Shown in pieces: positions 26,271-34,896 of a stretch of 64,000 bases of DNA (the first letter of the stretch is position 1; each line of letters begins with the position of its first letter). Origin of the DNA: Chitinophaga nivalis (lineage in GTDB: Bacteria; Bacteroidota; Bacteroidia; Chitinophagales; Chitinophagaceae); contig NZ_JAPDNR010000001.1 in assembly GCF_025989125.1 (NCBI RefSeq), positions 5,506,087 through 5,570,086 of the forward strand, written 5' to 3'. The notes under the pieces are model-generated. The model was not told the DNA's origin. It was given only the letters and a program-made list of their open reading frames with translations, and made no database searches. Made by a program: the position numbers and the translations under genes.

Positions 26271-28016
26271 ATGCTTTTACACAGTATTGTTACACTTTTT
26301 CCCAACATGATAAAAACAGGTACGGCCTCCCTGGAAGATGAAGAAATGATTACCAGAATCACCTTTGTCAATAAAATATGTGTGGTCATCAGCGTCTGCA
26401 TCCTCATTATTGCACCGGTGGTATATTTTCTTACGCCCAAAACATCTATCCTGATAGCTATTGTGATAGAGTTCCTGGTCAACAACATGGTGCTTTTTCT
26501 CAACTATAAAAAGTGGTATAAAACGGCAGCGCTCACCCTTTTTTTCCTGCAGTGCGCAGCAGTAGTCTATTTTGGTACGCTCATGGGCGCCATGCTGCAA
26601 CTGCAGTTTATGGTACTCTTCCTGATCTCTATCATTTATCTGATCTTCAAGGAAACCTATCTGCGGAAAATTTGTCTGGCCGCTGCCATCCTTACCCTCG
26701 TACTGCTGGAAACCAGTTATTATTATACAAATGTCATCACCGTTAGCAGCTCTGATGCACTGGTGATACAATCCCTGGCCATTACCGGTGTGATGATCCT
26801 GATACTGATGGTCAGCAAAACCTATGTGGTCAGCAATGACAGCAATAAAGTACTCGAAAAATCGAACTATTTCAAACGGATGTTCATCTCGAAAATATCG
26901 CATGAACTTCGGAACTCCCTCGCCAAAACGCAATGGATAGCCGGTTTGCTGAAACAAGACATCCAGCTGGATAAACCCATTCATACCATTGCCCCGCTGG
27001 TGGAACTGCTCAACTATGCCGCCTCCAATGCAGCCAATATTGTCAATAGTGTACTGAGCATGTCGCAGATAGAAGCCGGTATTCCCGATGATATCCAGCG
27101 TAGCCCGGTAGTGCTGAAAGATTTTCTGCAAAAGATCATCGCGGTAGACAATATTGCTGCCCGGTCCAGGTCTATCAAAATACAGCCGGAAATAGATCCT
27201 GCAGTACCCGAAGTGATGATCACCGATGCTTTCCGCTTAAAGGAAATTGTGACGAACCTCCTCGGCAATGCCCTGAAATATTCTTTCAGGGAAACCACGA
27301 TCCTGCTGAAAGTGACTGCCACCGATAGTGTACTGACACTCGCTGTTACGAATACCGGCTACAGCATTCCGCCGGATTTACAGGAAAAAATCTTTCATGC
27401 CTTTACCACACACAAAGGGCACCAATACATTGAAGGAACCGGCCTGGGATTATTCATTGTGCAGAATACCCTGCAACAAATGTCCGGCACCATCCGGCTG
27501 GACAGCAACGGGCCCGTTACCACCTTCACCATTACCCTGCCGCTGGTAGCCGGCGATCCGGCAGCCATACAACCGGAAGAAGATGCGGATACCTCTATCA
27601 CGGAATTCTTTGATGTATCCCTGCATGTTTTACTCGCCGACGATGATCCGATGAATACCAGCATCCTGGAAAAGGCACTGCAACGCATCGGATGTAAAGT
27701 AAAAAGTGTCCATAACGGCAAAGAGGTACTCACAGCTACTGCCCGGTACCTGCCGGATATTATCATCCTCGACAACGTGATGCCGGAAATGGACGGTATT
27801 GAAACCGTCCGGCATTTAAAAGCCAACGCCAGAACAAAAGACATTCCCGTCATCATCGCCACGGCAGAAGGTCTGACAGAAACACTCACCCAGATCAAAG
27901 CATCCGGTGCAGATGCCATCATGACCAAGCCTTATTCCATCAATGAGCTGAAAAAACATTTCAACACCCTCATACCACCCGTGACCGGCCAGCTGACGGG
28001 AATGTCCCGGCCCTAA
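26271..28016 (+). CDS. Hybrid sensor histidine kinase with receiver domain
   Basis: A 581-residue membrane protein with about six transmembrane helices (33-185) and no large periplasmic domain. A HisKA region has SHELRN (His211). HATPase_c shows the N-box NLLGNALKYS (329-338) and G2 box EGTGLGLFIV (388-397). A C-terminal receiver (about 452-570) has acidic residues DDD 457-459, phosphoacceptor Asp501 (LDNVMPEMDG) and the conserved Lys in MTKPYS. No output domain is present, so phosphate must pass to another protein. It is convergent with the terpene synthase, with 9 nt between the stops. An ATG 12 codons in is an alternative start. Confidence 0.88.
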   Translation: MLLHSIVTLFPNMIKTGTASLEDEEMITRITFVNKICVVISVCILIIAPVVYFLTPKTSILIAIVIEFLVNNMVLFLNYKKWYKTAALTLFFLQCAAVVYFGTLMGAMLQLQFMVLFLISIIYLIFKETYLRKICLAAAILTLVLLETSYYYTNVITVSSSDALVIQSLAITGVMILILMVSKTYVVSNDSNKVLEKSNYFKRMFISKISHELRNSLAKTQWIAGLLKQDIQLDKPIHTIAPLVELLNYAASNAANIVNSVLSMSQIEAGIPDDIQRSPVVLKDFLQKIIAVDNIAARSRSIKIQPEIDPAVPEVMITDAFRLKEIVTNLLGNALKYSFRETTILLKVTATDSVLTLAVTNTGYSIPPDLQEKIFHAFTTHKGHQYIEGTGLGLFIVQNTLQQMSGTIRLDSNGPVTTFTITLPLVAGDPAAIQPEEDADTSITEFFDVSLHVLLADDDPMNTSILEKALQRIGCKVKSVHNGKEVLTATARYLPDIIILDNVMPEMDGIETVRHLKANARTKDIPVIIATAEGLTETLTQIKASGADAIMTKPYSINELKKHFNTLIPPVTGQLTGMSRP

Positions 28017-28025
28017 AGCCAACGG

Positions 28026-29153
28026 CTATACGGCAACAGCAATGTCTGTATCCAGTACTGTTTCCTGGAATACGGAATCATAACGTTTATACCGTTTCGT
28101 ATAGGCCTGCCACATCCAACTGGCCTGCACGCAGCGTTCCAGGCCTACCAGGTGTTTTTCCAGCGCCTGCAAACGGGGATCGGCTGTCGCAGCCAGGCGG
28201 CGCATTTTCGTGATAATCCGTTCCCGCAACCGGAAATATTCCGACAGGTAAAACCGGACAATCACCGCGGCCTTTTCCAGCACCGCTTCAAACGACAGCT
28301 CCGGATGGTTCAGCGCTACACTGGCCACCAGGTTGGAGTCGGCACTTTTATCAATTACTTCCTTTTCAAAAGAGAAGAAGTCGTTAGACAAACAGCCGAA
28401 CATAGCCACCGCCTGTTGCAGGTCTTTCAGCTGTGCTGCCATCCGCTGCGCGGCCAGCCAGGACCAGTCCAGAAACGCGCCATCGCAGTATTCAATCAGC
28501 AGAATAATGTGGGGCATACCCGAGGTATGCAGCCGTTGCTGTATATACTCCTCCACATCCGGCAGGTAATGTAGCCCGCTGGCATTACAGTCCTGATGCG
28601 TAACACCGATGTGATAGGCATACATGTTAGAAAACGCGGCAAACCACTCCCCTGGCGATGTATCACGGATTTCCTGCAGCATTTCCGCATTGGCTTTTTC
28701 CACGGCATGCGCCTCCGGTATCACTGTGAGTGCAGGCGATAGTCCGGCCATACGGTCAATGATCAAACGGGCTTCCACCTGTTGCTCCCGGGGCAATAAC
28801 CGGAATACATCACGCCCCATGATTTCATTGAGGTAATAGTCCACCGCACAATTCTGCACCACAGCTATTCCCCGCCGGAAGTCGGCCGCCGGAAACAGAT
28901 AGGTGGCGCAGGTCAAATAATGTTCTCCGCTTTTCAGCCAGATACCATACGATTCACTCCACGACTTCACCGCAGCGGTAAGCTGGTCATTGCCGGCATT
29001 GGGCCGGTAAGTGCGGCAATACTCCCGGATATTCGTATCGCCGTCATTGAAAAGGGTACTCAGGGAAATTTTTTCCCGGGTGCTGAACAGGGCATACTGT
29101 TCCTGTAGATGCTCAATACCTTGAGCTGTCTGTGAAATGCTGCTGAATTGCAT
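28026..29153 (-). CDS. Class I terpene synthase
   Basis: A 375-residue all-helical protein of the bacterial terpene-cyclase type. The NSE metal motif is NDFFSFEKE (257-265). The pyrophosphate-sensor Arg is R207 (QQRLHTSGMP), about 50 residues before it. The C-terminal Arg-Tyr pair is in KRYKRYD (353-359). The first Asp-rich motif, normally DDxxD/E, is degenerate: CAVDYYLNE (102-110) keeps only one Asp plus a downstream Asn-Glu. Characterised Chitinophaga synthases make cyclic sesqui- and diterpenes from FPP or GGPP; the product here is unknown. No prenyl-transferase or P450 is adjacent. Confidence 0.85.
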   Translation of the reverse strand: MQFSSISQTAQGIEHLQEQYALFSTREKISLSTLFNDGDTNIREYCRTYRPNAGNDQLTAAVKSWSESYGIWLKSGEHYLTCATYLFPAADFRRGIAVVQNCAVDYYLNEIMGRDVFRLLPREQQVEARLIIDRMAGLSPALTVIPEAHAVEKANAEMLQEIRDTSPGEWFAAFSNMYAYHIGVTHQDCNASGLHYLPDVEEYIQQRLHTSGMPHIILLIEYCDGAFLDWSWLAAQRMAAQLKDLQQAVAMFGCLSNDFFSFEKEVIDKSADSNLVASVALNHPELSFEAVLEKAAVIVRFYLSEYFRLRERIITKMRRLAATADPRLQALEKHLVGLERCVQASWMWQAYTKRYKRYDSVFQETVLDTDIAVAV

Positions 29154-29593
29154 GTGCTATTTTTAAAGTGAGTAAATAGGCAGGATAAGATGACTATAAT
29201 GAACAAACAAAACAGGGACAGGCATTACTTCGTTGCATATGTAATACGTAGTTATCGTGCATGCATAGCTGTCCAATTTCCCGACATTCCAATCCCCGGA
29301 GATACAGCATCCATTGCTTATCATCTACGTAAATCGTTGCTCGTTTAAACATGACCGTTATGAACAATTTAGCTAAATTGGACAATATTCCTCATAAGTT
29401 AAGGTAAAAAAGTAGTAATATTATGATGACTGCCATATCACAGCATGGAAAAAACAAGGTAGCCAAATATTGTGTCAGCCCCGTTTGTATTTCCTGATAC
29501 CTGTTTCCCCCCGCGAATTGGCGTGATAACCAGAACGGTAGTACGATGCTCTCTTTTTTTCATGATGGAAGCAGCAGGGTAAACACCACTCAT
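29154..29593. other. 440-bp intergenic stretch
   Basis: Upstream of the terpene synthase and downstream of the LytTR regulator gene. A 63-codon minus-strand frame (29194-29385) has no recognisable features and was not called. No terminator or operator is clear. Confidence 0.45.
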
Positions 29594-30280
29594 TTATTTT
29601 TGACACATCCGCTCCCGGAACTGCTGCCGGAAAGTCAGGCCCACCGGTAGTTCGGTACCATTCACCTCTACCTGATTTTTTTCAAATACCGAAATATGTT
29701 TCAGCGCCACCACATAGGATTTGTGGATACGGATAAAGTCCTGTGCAGGCAGGAGTGTCAGGAGTTCCTGCATATTGAGGAGGGAGAGGATTTTGGCGCT
29801 GGCGGTATGAAAACGCATGTAGTTGCCGGCGGCTTCGATGTAATAAATCGTGTCGGTAGGAATTTTATGGATGCGGGAGCCACTCTTCACAATGATTTCT
29901 GGAGCAGGCGGCGCTGTCTGCAGGCGGGGCGTAGCCGCCGCAATAGCTTTATTAACGGCTCGCAGGAAGCGGGGATAGTTGATGGGTTTCAGCAGATAGT
30001 CGATAGCGTTATACTCATAACTTTCGGCGCCGAATTCGGCATAGGCAGTGGTGAAGATGACCATAGGCGCCACAGGCAGGGAAGCCAGCAGCTGCAATCC
30101 GGATAATCCGGGCATATTGATGTCCAGCAACAGGAGATCTACCGGCGTTGCCTGAAGGTGCGCCAGGGCTTTATAGGGATTGGTAAAGTCGCCGCATAAT
30201 TGCAGTGAAGGCGTTTGGGCAATATATTGTTTGGTAAGGGCCAATGCAAAAGGCTCATCATCTACGACCATGCATTTCAT
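29594..30280 (-). CDS. LytTR-family response regulator
   Basis: A 228-residue regulator with a receiver domain (1-115; acidic DDE at 7-9, phosphoacceptor Asp53 in LLLDINMPGLSG, Lys in LLKPIN) and a C-terminal LytTR DNA-binding domain (about 125-226; IYYIEAAGNYMRFH, FIRIHKSYVV). It is the partner of the LytS-type kinase immediately upstream. The reading frames overlap by 23 nt, implying translational coupling. LytTR proteins bind paired direct repeats; the target is unknown. Confidence 0.92.
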   Translation of the reverse strand: MKCMVVDDEPFALALTKQYIAQTPSLQLCGDFTNPYKALAHLQATPVDLLLLDINMPGLSGLQLLASLPVAPMVIFTTAYAEFGAESYEYNAIDYLLKPINYPRFLRAVNKAIAAATPRLQTAPPAPEIIVKSGSRIHKIPTDTIYYIEAAGNYMRFHTASAKILSLLNMQELLTLLPAQDFIRIHKSYVVALKHISVFEKNQVEVNGTELPVGLTFRQQFRERMCQK

Positions 30281-31322
30281 GATTCCATCCGTTTAAATTA
30301 ATGGTTAACTGTACTTGAAATATGCGGGCATCCTGTTGAATATTCAAGACATGCGCGCCGGGATACAGCAACTGTAAACGTTTCCGTACATTATCCAAAC
30401 CGATGCCGCCGTGCCGCACCGTTGTTTCCGGCTGGGGCAGCCCCCGGCTGTTTTTAACGGAAAAATACAGGAGCGCGCCCTCTACTTCCAGCATGATACG
30501 AATAAACGATTTTTTATCCAACTGTATCCCGTGTTTGAAAGCATTCTCCACGAATGGCAAGAGTAACAGGGGCGCAATCTGATGTTCCGGCAATACGTAG
30601 CTGTGGTGAAAGCTGATATCTGCCGCTATCTCATCGGCCAGGCGTCGTTGCTGGAGGTCGATGAAATTTTCCATGTACAGGATTTCCTGCTGCAGCCGTA
30701 CGCGGTCTTCGTTGCTTTCGTATAACATGTAGCGCATCAGCTGACTCAGTTTATCGATGATGTTGGCCGTAGGTTCGTCCCGGTGCAGCAAGGCGCTGGC
30801 ATAGGCCATATTGAGGCTATTGAAGAGGAAATGGGGATTCACCTGGGCTTTCAGGAAGTTCCGTTCCGCAATCAGCACTTCCCGCTCCAGCAGCTGCTGC
30901 CGGGCTTCCCGGCGAAACCAGTGCCGGGTGAAGCCATACCCCGCGGCCACACATACGAGTATACCATTCAGGACTACATTGATCCAGATTTGTTCGGTAA
31001 AGGTTTCTTTTTCCGAAGAAAAAATGCTGGTGGCGAAGCAATAGTCTGCCATGGATTCAATTGCCGTAGCCACTGTATATAACAGCCCGATACGTCCCAG
31101 TAGTTGCGGTATTTTTTTGTAGGCGGCATACCGGGGAATAATACTCAACGCGCAGCCATAAAATAAACCAGCATTAATAAGTGTACCCACAGTGAGCGGG
31201 GCAAAAAAGTTGCGGGAGGTATTGCTGAAAGTGCCAATATAGTTGGCAAAAAAGGCGATGAGTAAATAACCGGTGAGCCATATGACTACATGCATACCTG
31301 TTTCCCAATAGTGTCGCTTCAA
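30258..31322 (-). CDS. LytS-like sensor histidine kinase
   Basis: A 354-residue membrane kinase with four predicted helices (about 10-130), the phosphoacceptor His164 in AQVNPHFLFNSLN and an HATPase region (LLPFVENAFKHG; RHGGIGLDNVRKRLQLLYPG). It overlaps the LytTR regulator by 23 nt, so the two form one two-component unit. The lack of an extracytoplasmic domain suggests it senses membrane or intramembrane signals (inference). Confidence 0.92.
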   Translation of the reverse strand: MKRHYWETGMHVVIWLTGYLLIAFFANYIGTFSNTSRNFFAPLTVGTLINAGLFYGCALSIIPRYAAYKKIPQLLGRIGLLYTVATAIESMADYCFATSIFSSEKETFTEQIWINVVLNGILVCVAAGYGFTRHWFRREARQQLLEREVLIAERNFLKAQVNPHFLFNSLNMAYASALLHRDEPTANIIDKLSQLMRYMLYESNEDRVRLQQEILYMENFIDLQQRRLADEIAADISFHHSYVLPEHQIAPLLLLPFVENAFKHGIQLDKKSFIRIMLEVEGALLYFSVKNSRGLPQPETTVRHGGIGLDNVRKRLQLLYPGAHVLNIQQDARIFQVQLTINLNGWNHEMHGRR

Positions 31323-31502
31323 TTTTTTTTCGTGAAGATAGGATTACCGGGGAGAAGGAAAAACGGGAATTGATCAACCCCCTTTTTTTTATGTGAACGT
31401 TGTTCACACATACCTATCCACTGTATACAAGACCAGCAGGCCTGTTCGTCAATCGGGTGTATGGCCTGTTTTTTTTGCGGCTAGTTTTACCCTAAAAAAA
31501 AC

Positions 31503-32936
31503 ATGCGTCGTTTTTATCTCCTATTATTCCTCTTCGTAACGGGTATGCACCTACGTACCGTTGCCGGTATACCTACCCTCACAGGTACCTGGACCGGCAC
31601 TGTACAAACCCTGCATCCGGATGCACCGGATGTAGCCTTTGAAATCAGCCAGGCGACGGGTGGCAGCCTCACCGCGGTGATGCATGTTACCAATCAGCAA
31701 AATTACAACATCCCGGTAGACAGTATCCTGCAAAACAACCAGCAGGTACGGATGGTCATCAGCCGCCTGAGTTGCCGCTTTGAAGGCGCATTGGTGAATG
31801 ATACCCTATTGAAGGGTTTCATTGTCATGAATGACCAGCAACGTTTTGTATTGGAGTTAAAGAAGCAGGCTGCTTTACCCGCGCCTAAAACCCTCCGGCC
31901 TCAGGAGCCGGTTGGCCCCCTGCCCTACCTGGAAGAAAATGTCCGGTTCCCTCATGCCGCCGCCGGTATAACGTTGTCGGGTACACTGAGCTGGCCGGCT
32001 ACCGGTGGCCGCTTCCCTGCGGTGGTGTTGATTTCCGGTTCCGGAGGCAACGACCGCGATGCCAATATTTTTACGCATAAAGTATTCCTGGTGCTGGCTG
32101 ATTACCTCACCCGGGCCGGTATTGCGGTATTACGGGTGGATGATCGTGGTATCGGAGAAAGTACCGGCGACTTCGACTCAGCGACTAACGAAGACCTGGC
32201 AGCAGACGCCGTAGCGGGCGTTGCCTACCTGCATACCAGAAAGGAGATAAATCCCAAAGCCATCGGATTAATAGGTCATAGCCTGGGTGGCGATATTGCT
32301 CCGATTGCCGCGAACCTGTCGCCGGATGTCAACTTTATTGTACTGATGGCCGGTAGTGCAGCACCTATCGCTACCTGTTACTATGAGCATTGCGCCGCCG
32401 CCTATCCACTGGAGGGCGTATCCCCTAAAGGCGTACAGGTAAACCAACTGGTACTGGCAGCCGTTTTCAACATTATACAACAACAACCTTCCGACAGCAT
32501 TGCCCGGGTGAAGATCCCACAGGTATTGCGTACACTGGATAAAGCGGTGGCTGGTCTTTCCGCAAAAGACCAGGATATCCTGGATTTACACGTTCCTATT
32601 GCATCAGATGAGTTCCTGACATTTCTATCCAAACCCCGGCGGGCAGATTTCCAACGGGACCAGTTTGCCATCGTCAGCCGGGTAAAGTGTCCGGTGTTGG
32701 CCATTAACGGTACCAAAGACGTACAGGTACTGCCTTCGCAGTTAAAAAGAATAGAACGCGCCCTGCGACAGGGAGGCAACAAACAGGTTACTATCAAAGC
32801 CTTTGAAGGGAAAAATCATCTCTTCCAGACGGCAAAAACAGGCGCGATCAGTGAATATGCTACCATCACGGAAACCATGGCACCGGAAGTAATGGCTTTT
32901 ATGGCCAGTTGGATACAGCGTACCACGGCGCTGTAA
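31503..32936 (+). CDS. Exported alpha/beta hydrolase
   Basis: A 477-residue protein with a signal peptide (about 1-22). Residues 25-125 form a beta-rich lipocalin-like N-domain (GTWTGTVQT... FEGALVNDTLLKGF). The alpha/beta hydrolase domain has the oxyanion segment SGSGGNDRD (178-186), the nucleophile elbow GHSLGG (Ser260), an Asp in INGTKDVQVLP and the His in GKNHLFQ. This is the S9/S33-like esterase or peptidase type common in Bacteroidota. It acts in the periplasm; the substrate is unknown. It is divergent from the LytS/LytTR pair. Confidence 0.87.
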   Translation: MRRFYLLLFLFVTGMHLRTVAGIPTLTGTWTGTVQTLHPDAPDVAFEISQATGGSLTAVMHVTNQQNYNIPVDSILQNNQQVRMVISRLSCRFEGALVNDTLLKGFIVMNDQQRFVLELKKQAALPAPKTLRPQEPVGPLPYLEENVRFPHAAAGITLSGTLSWPATGGRFPAVVLISGSGGNDRDANIFTHKVFLVLADYLTRAGIAVLRVDDRGIGESTGDFDSATNEDLAADAVAGVAYLHTRKEINPKAIGLIGHSLGGDIAPIAANLSPDVNFIVLMAGSAAPIATCYYEHCAAAYPLEGVSPKGVQVNQLVLAAVFNIIQQQPSDSIARVKIPQVLRTLDKAVAGLSAKDQDILDLHVPIASDEFLTFLSKPRRADFQRDQFAIVSRVKCPVLAINGTKDVQVLPSQLKRIERALRQGGNKQVTIKAFEGKNHLFQTAKTGAISEYATITETMAPEVMAFMASWIQRTTAL

Positions 32937-33002
32937 TCCACTCCGGGTAATCGTTCCGGGTAGCTGGTGTGGTCAGTTACCCGGGATAATTATGTTATCC
33001 GG

Positions 33003-34238
33003 TTATGCAGACAAACGATCTATTTTTTCCCGGATGCCTTGTTGTTCGGTCTGTGTTTTCGCCAGGCTATACGCTTGCTTTAAATGACGGAGCGCTTTTT
33101 CGGGATCTATCTCTTTATACAATTCTGCCAGCAGTAAAAAGTAAAAATGATTATGTTCCAACTTTAGCTTTTCTGCTTCTATCAGGGCTGCTTCCCGGCC
33201 ATTTGCCTTATACAGGGCAAAGGTTCTGTTGAGGGCCACGCTGGGAGAATAATTGATTTGCAGCAGCTGATTATATAGCTGCAGGATCTGCTCCCATTTT
33301 TCGGCAGCATCTTCTTTCATACAATGCCAGTAGGCAATACGGGCCTCCAGGTGATAGGAACTTACTTCGCTGCCCCGGGCCGACAAATCCAGGAAATGAA
33401 TACCCTGGCTGATCAGGGCTGTATCCCATAATGTTTCATCTTGTTCTTCGTACAGTACCACCCGTCCATCACCCGCCTCCCGGGCATCAAAGCGGGAAGC
33501 ATGAAAACACATCAGCGCAATGAGTGCATTGGTTTTAGGCAGATTGGTCAGTTCCGCAGCCGTTAGCATAAGGCCCAGGCGTAAGGCTTCCAGGCAAAGG
33601 TCTTTCCGCAGGATTTCGTTTTGCGTCTGCGAATAATACCCTTCACTGAAAAGCAGGTAGATGATATGCAGCACATTATCCAAACGGGCCGATAACTGAC
33701 TGGCCGGTGGCAATTCCATTTTCAGGCCGGCGGTACGCAGCTTTTCCTTCGCCCGGAATAAACGTTTGTTGATGGTTTCTTTATTAGACAAAAAGGCTTC
33801 TGCAATTTCTTCTATACCAAAACCGCACAGGATACGCAAGGCTAATCCGATCTGGGCTTCGCTGGCAATAACAGGATCACACACCGCAAAGAGCATTTGC
33901 AGCTGACTGTCTTTGATATTCTCATGAGAAAAGTCCAGGTTGGCCTCCTCTGTGCTTTCCTGCCGGGCGGTCAATGCCGGCATGACCTTTTGTTCCAGGA
34001 TTTTATTTCTCCTGAAATGGTACAAGGTTTTCTGTTTGGCTACAGTATACAACCAGGCTGCCGGGTTGGGCGGTATCCCTTTCGTTTCCCAGTTTTCCGC
34101 GGCCGTGAGGAAGGTTTCACTTACAATATCTTCTGCGGTTTCAATATGTGCCAGGCCGAACTTGTTACTGATAACCGCTACCATTTTGGCAAATTCCTGC
34201 TGGAATAACTGTTTTAAAGAGATGTCTGCTGCTTTCAT
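33003..34238 (-). CDS. ECF sigma factor with DUF6596 extension (ECF42-like)
   Basis: A 411-residue RNA polymerase sigma factor. Sigma-70 region 2 is at about 8-75 (DIVSETFLTAAENWETKG, AAWLYTVAKQKTLYHFRR). Region 4 is at about 115-170 (LALRILCGFGIEEIAEAFLSNKETINKRLFRAKEKLR). A long C-terminal extension (about 185-411) has TPR-like helices (NRTFALYKANGREAALIEAEKL). Such sigma factors characteristically sit next to a YCII/DGPF protein, and one is immediately upstream. The C-terminal extension is thought to act in place of an anti-sigma factor. The regulon is unknown. Confidence 0.9.
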   Translation of the reverse strand: MKAADISLKQLFQQEFAKMVAVISNKFGLAHIETAEDIVSETFLTAAENWETKGIPPNPAAWLYTVAKQKTLYHFRRNKILEQKVMPALTARQESTEEANLDFSHENIKDSQLQMLFAVCDPVIASEAQIGLALRILCGFGIEEIAEAFLSNKETINKRLFRAKEKLRTAGLKMELPPASQLSARLDNVLHIIYLLFSEGYYSQTQNEILRKDLCLEALRLGLMLTAAELTNLPKTNALIALMCFHASRFDAREAGDGRVVLYEEQDETLWDTALISQGIHFLDLSARGSEVSSYHLEARIAYWHCMKEDAAEKWEQILQLYNQLLQINYSPSVALNRTFALYKANGREAALIEAEKLKLEHNHFYFLLLAELYKEIDPEKALRHLKQAYSLAKTQTEQQGIREKIDRLSA

Positions 34239-34245
34239 ATATAAG

Positions 34246-34276
34246 TATAAAAAGCATGCTGCCCCGCAGCATGCCT
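34246..34276 (-). terminator. Terminator between YCII and sigma factor genes
   Basis: GCATGCTGC and GCAGCATGC form a perfect 9-bp stem with a CCC loop. On the minus strand a TTTTTAT run follows. It lies between the YCII stop (34296) and the sigma-factor start (34238), so the two genes are not simply co-transcribed. Confidence 0.8.
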
Positions 34277-34295
34277 TCCTGTCTGTTATAATACT

Positions 34296-34631
34296 TTAAC
34301 TGATAGCCCTGATTTCCACGCTGCCGGCGGATGCCAGCGCCGGACAACCATGAGCCAGGGTAATTGCCTCTTCTTCGCTGGCCGCTTTTATCATTATAAA
34401 ACCGCCCAGGCGTTCCCTTATTTCCACAAAGGGGCCGTCTGTAATAACACCACCTGCTTTTAATACTTTTCCTTCCTGCGATAAACGCGGCCCCCTACCT
34501 GCCAGCTTGTCCTGTGCGGCGATACCGCCGATCCAGTCCTGCCATTGCTGTTTCAGGGCCTCCATGGCTTCCGGTGACAGGTGAAGGTGATCGTAGTCTG
34601 GTTGACGGAATAACAAGATAAAGTCTTTCAT
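34296..34631 (-). CDS. YCII/DGPF-family protein
   Basis: A 111-residue protein from the ATG that gives MKDFILLFRQPDY; a start 31 codons upstream would add a non-conserved tail. The family signature is VITDGPFVEIRERLGGFIMIKA (about 60-81), with the DGPF motif. It has a ferredoxin-like alpha/beta fold. Its consistent neighbour is the ECF42-type sigma factor, as here. Function is unknown; it may be a target or modulator of the sigma factor. Confidence 0.87.
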   Translation of the reverse strand: MKDFILLFRQPDYDHLHLSPEAMEALKQQWQDWIGGIAAQDKLAGRGPRLSQEGKVLKAGGVITDGPFVEIRERLGGFIMIKAASEEEAITLAHGCPALASAGSVEIRAIS

Positions 34632-34896
34632 GATTTTTTCTTTAAAAGATGATTGAAGATAAAGATTAGGAGCCGTATTGCCTGTCGGCATCTCCGGCCT
34701 TTGATATAATAATGACCGGATCATTCAAAACAGGACATCTCTCCCATAATTATTTTTATTTTTTTGGGACAGCATAGATAATCGTTGCCGAGACACGATT
34801 GCACACTGATTTATTTATCTTAGTCAGCAAATCAGTCCACCCCGGGACGGAGCGCTTGATAAATGGCTGATCCCACAAACCGTTAAACCCATCAAC

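Noticed and set aside
29194..29385. 63-codon minus-strand frame upstream of the terpene synthase
   Set aside because: Five cysteines but no leader, regular spacing or family resemblance.
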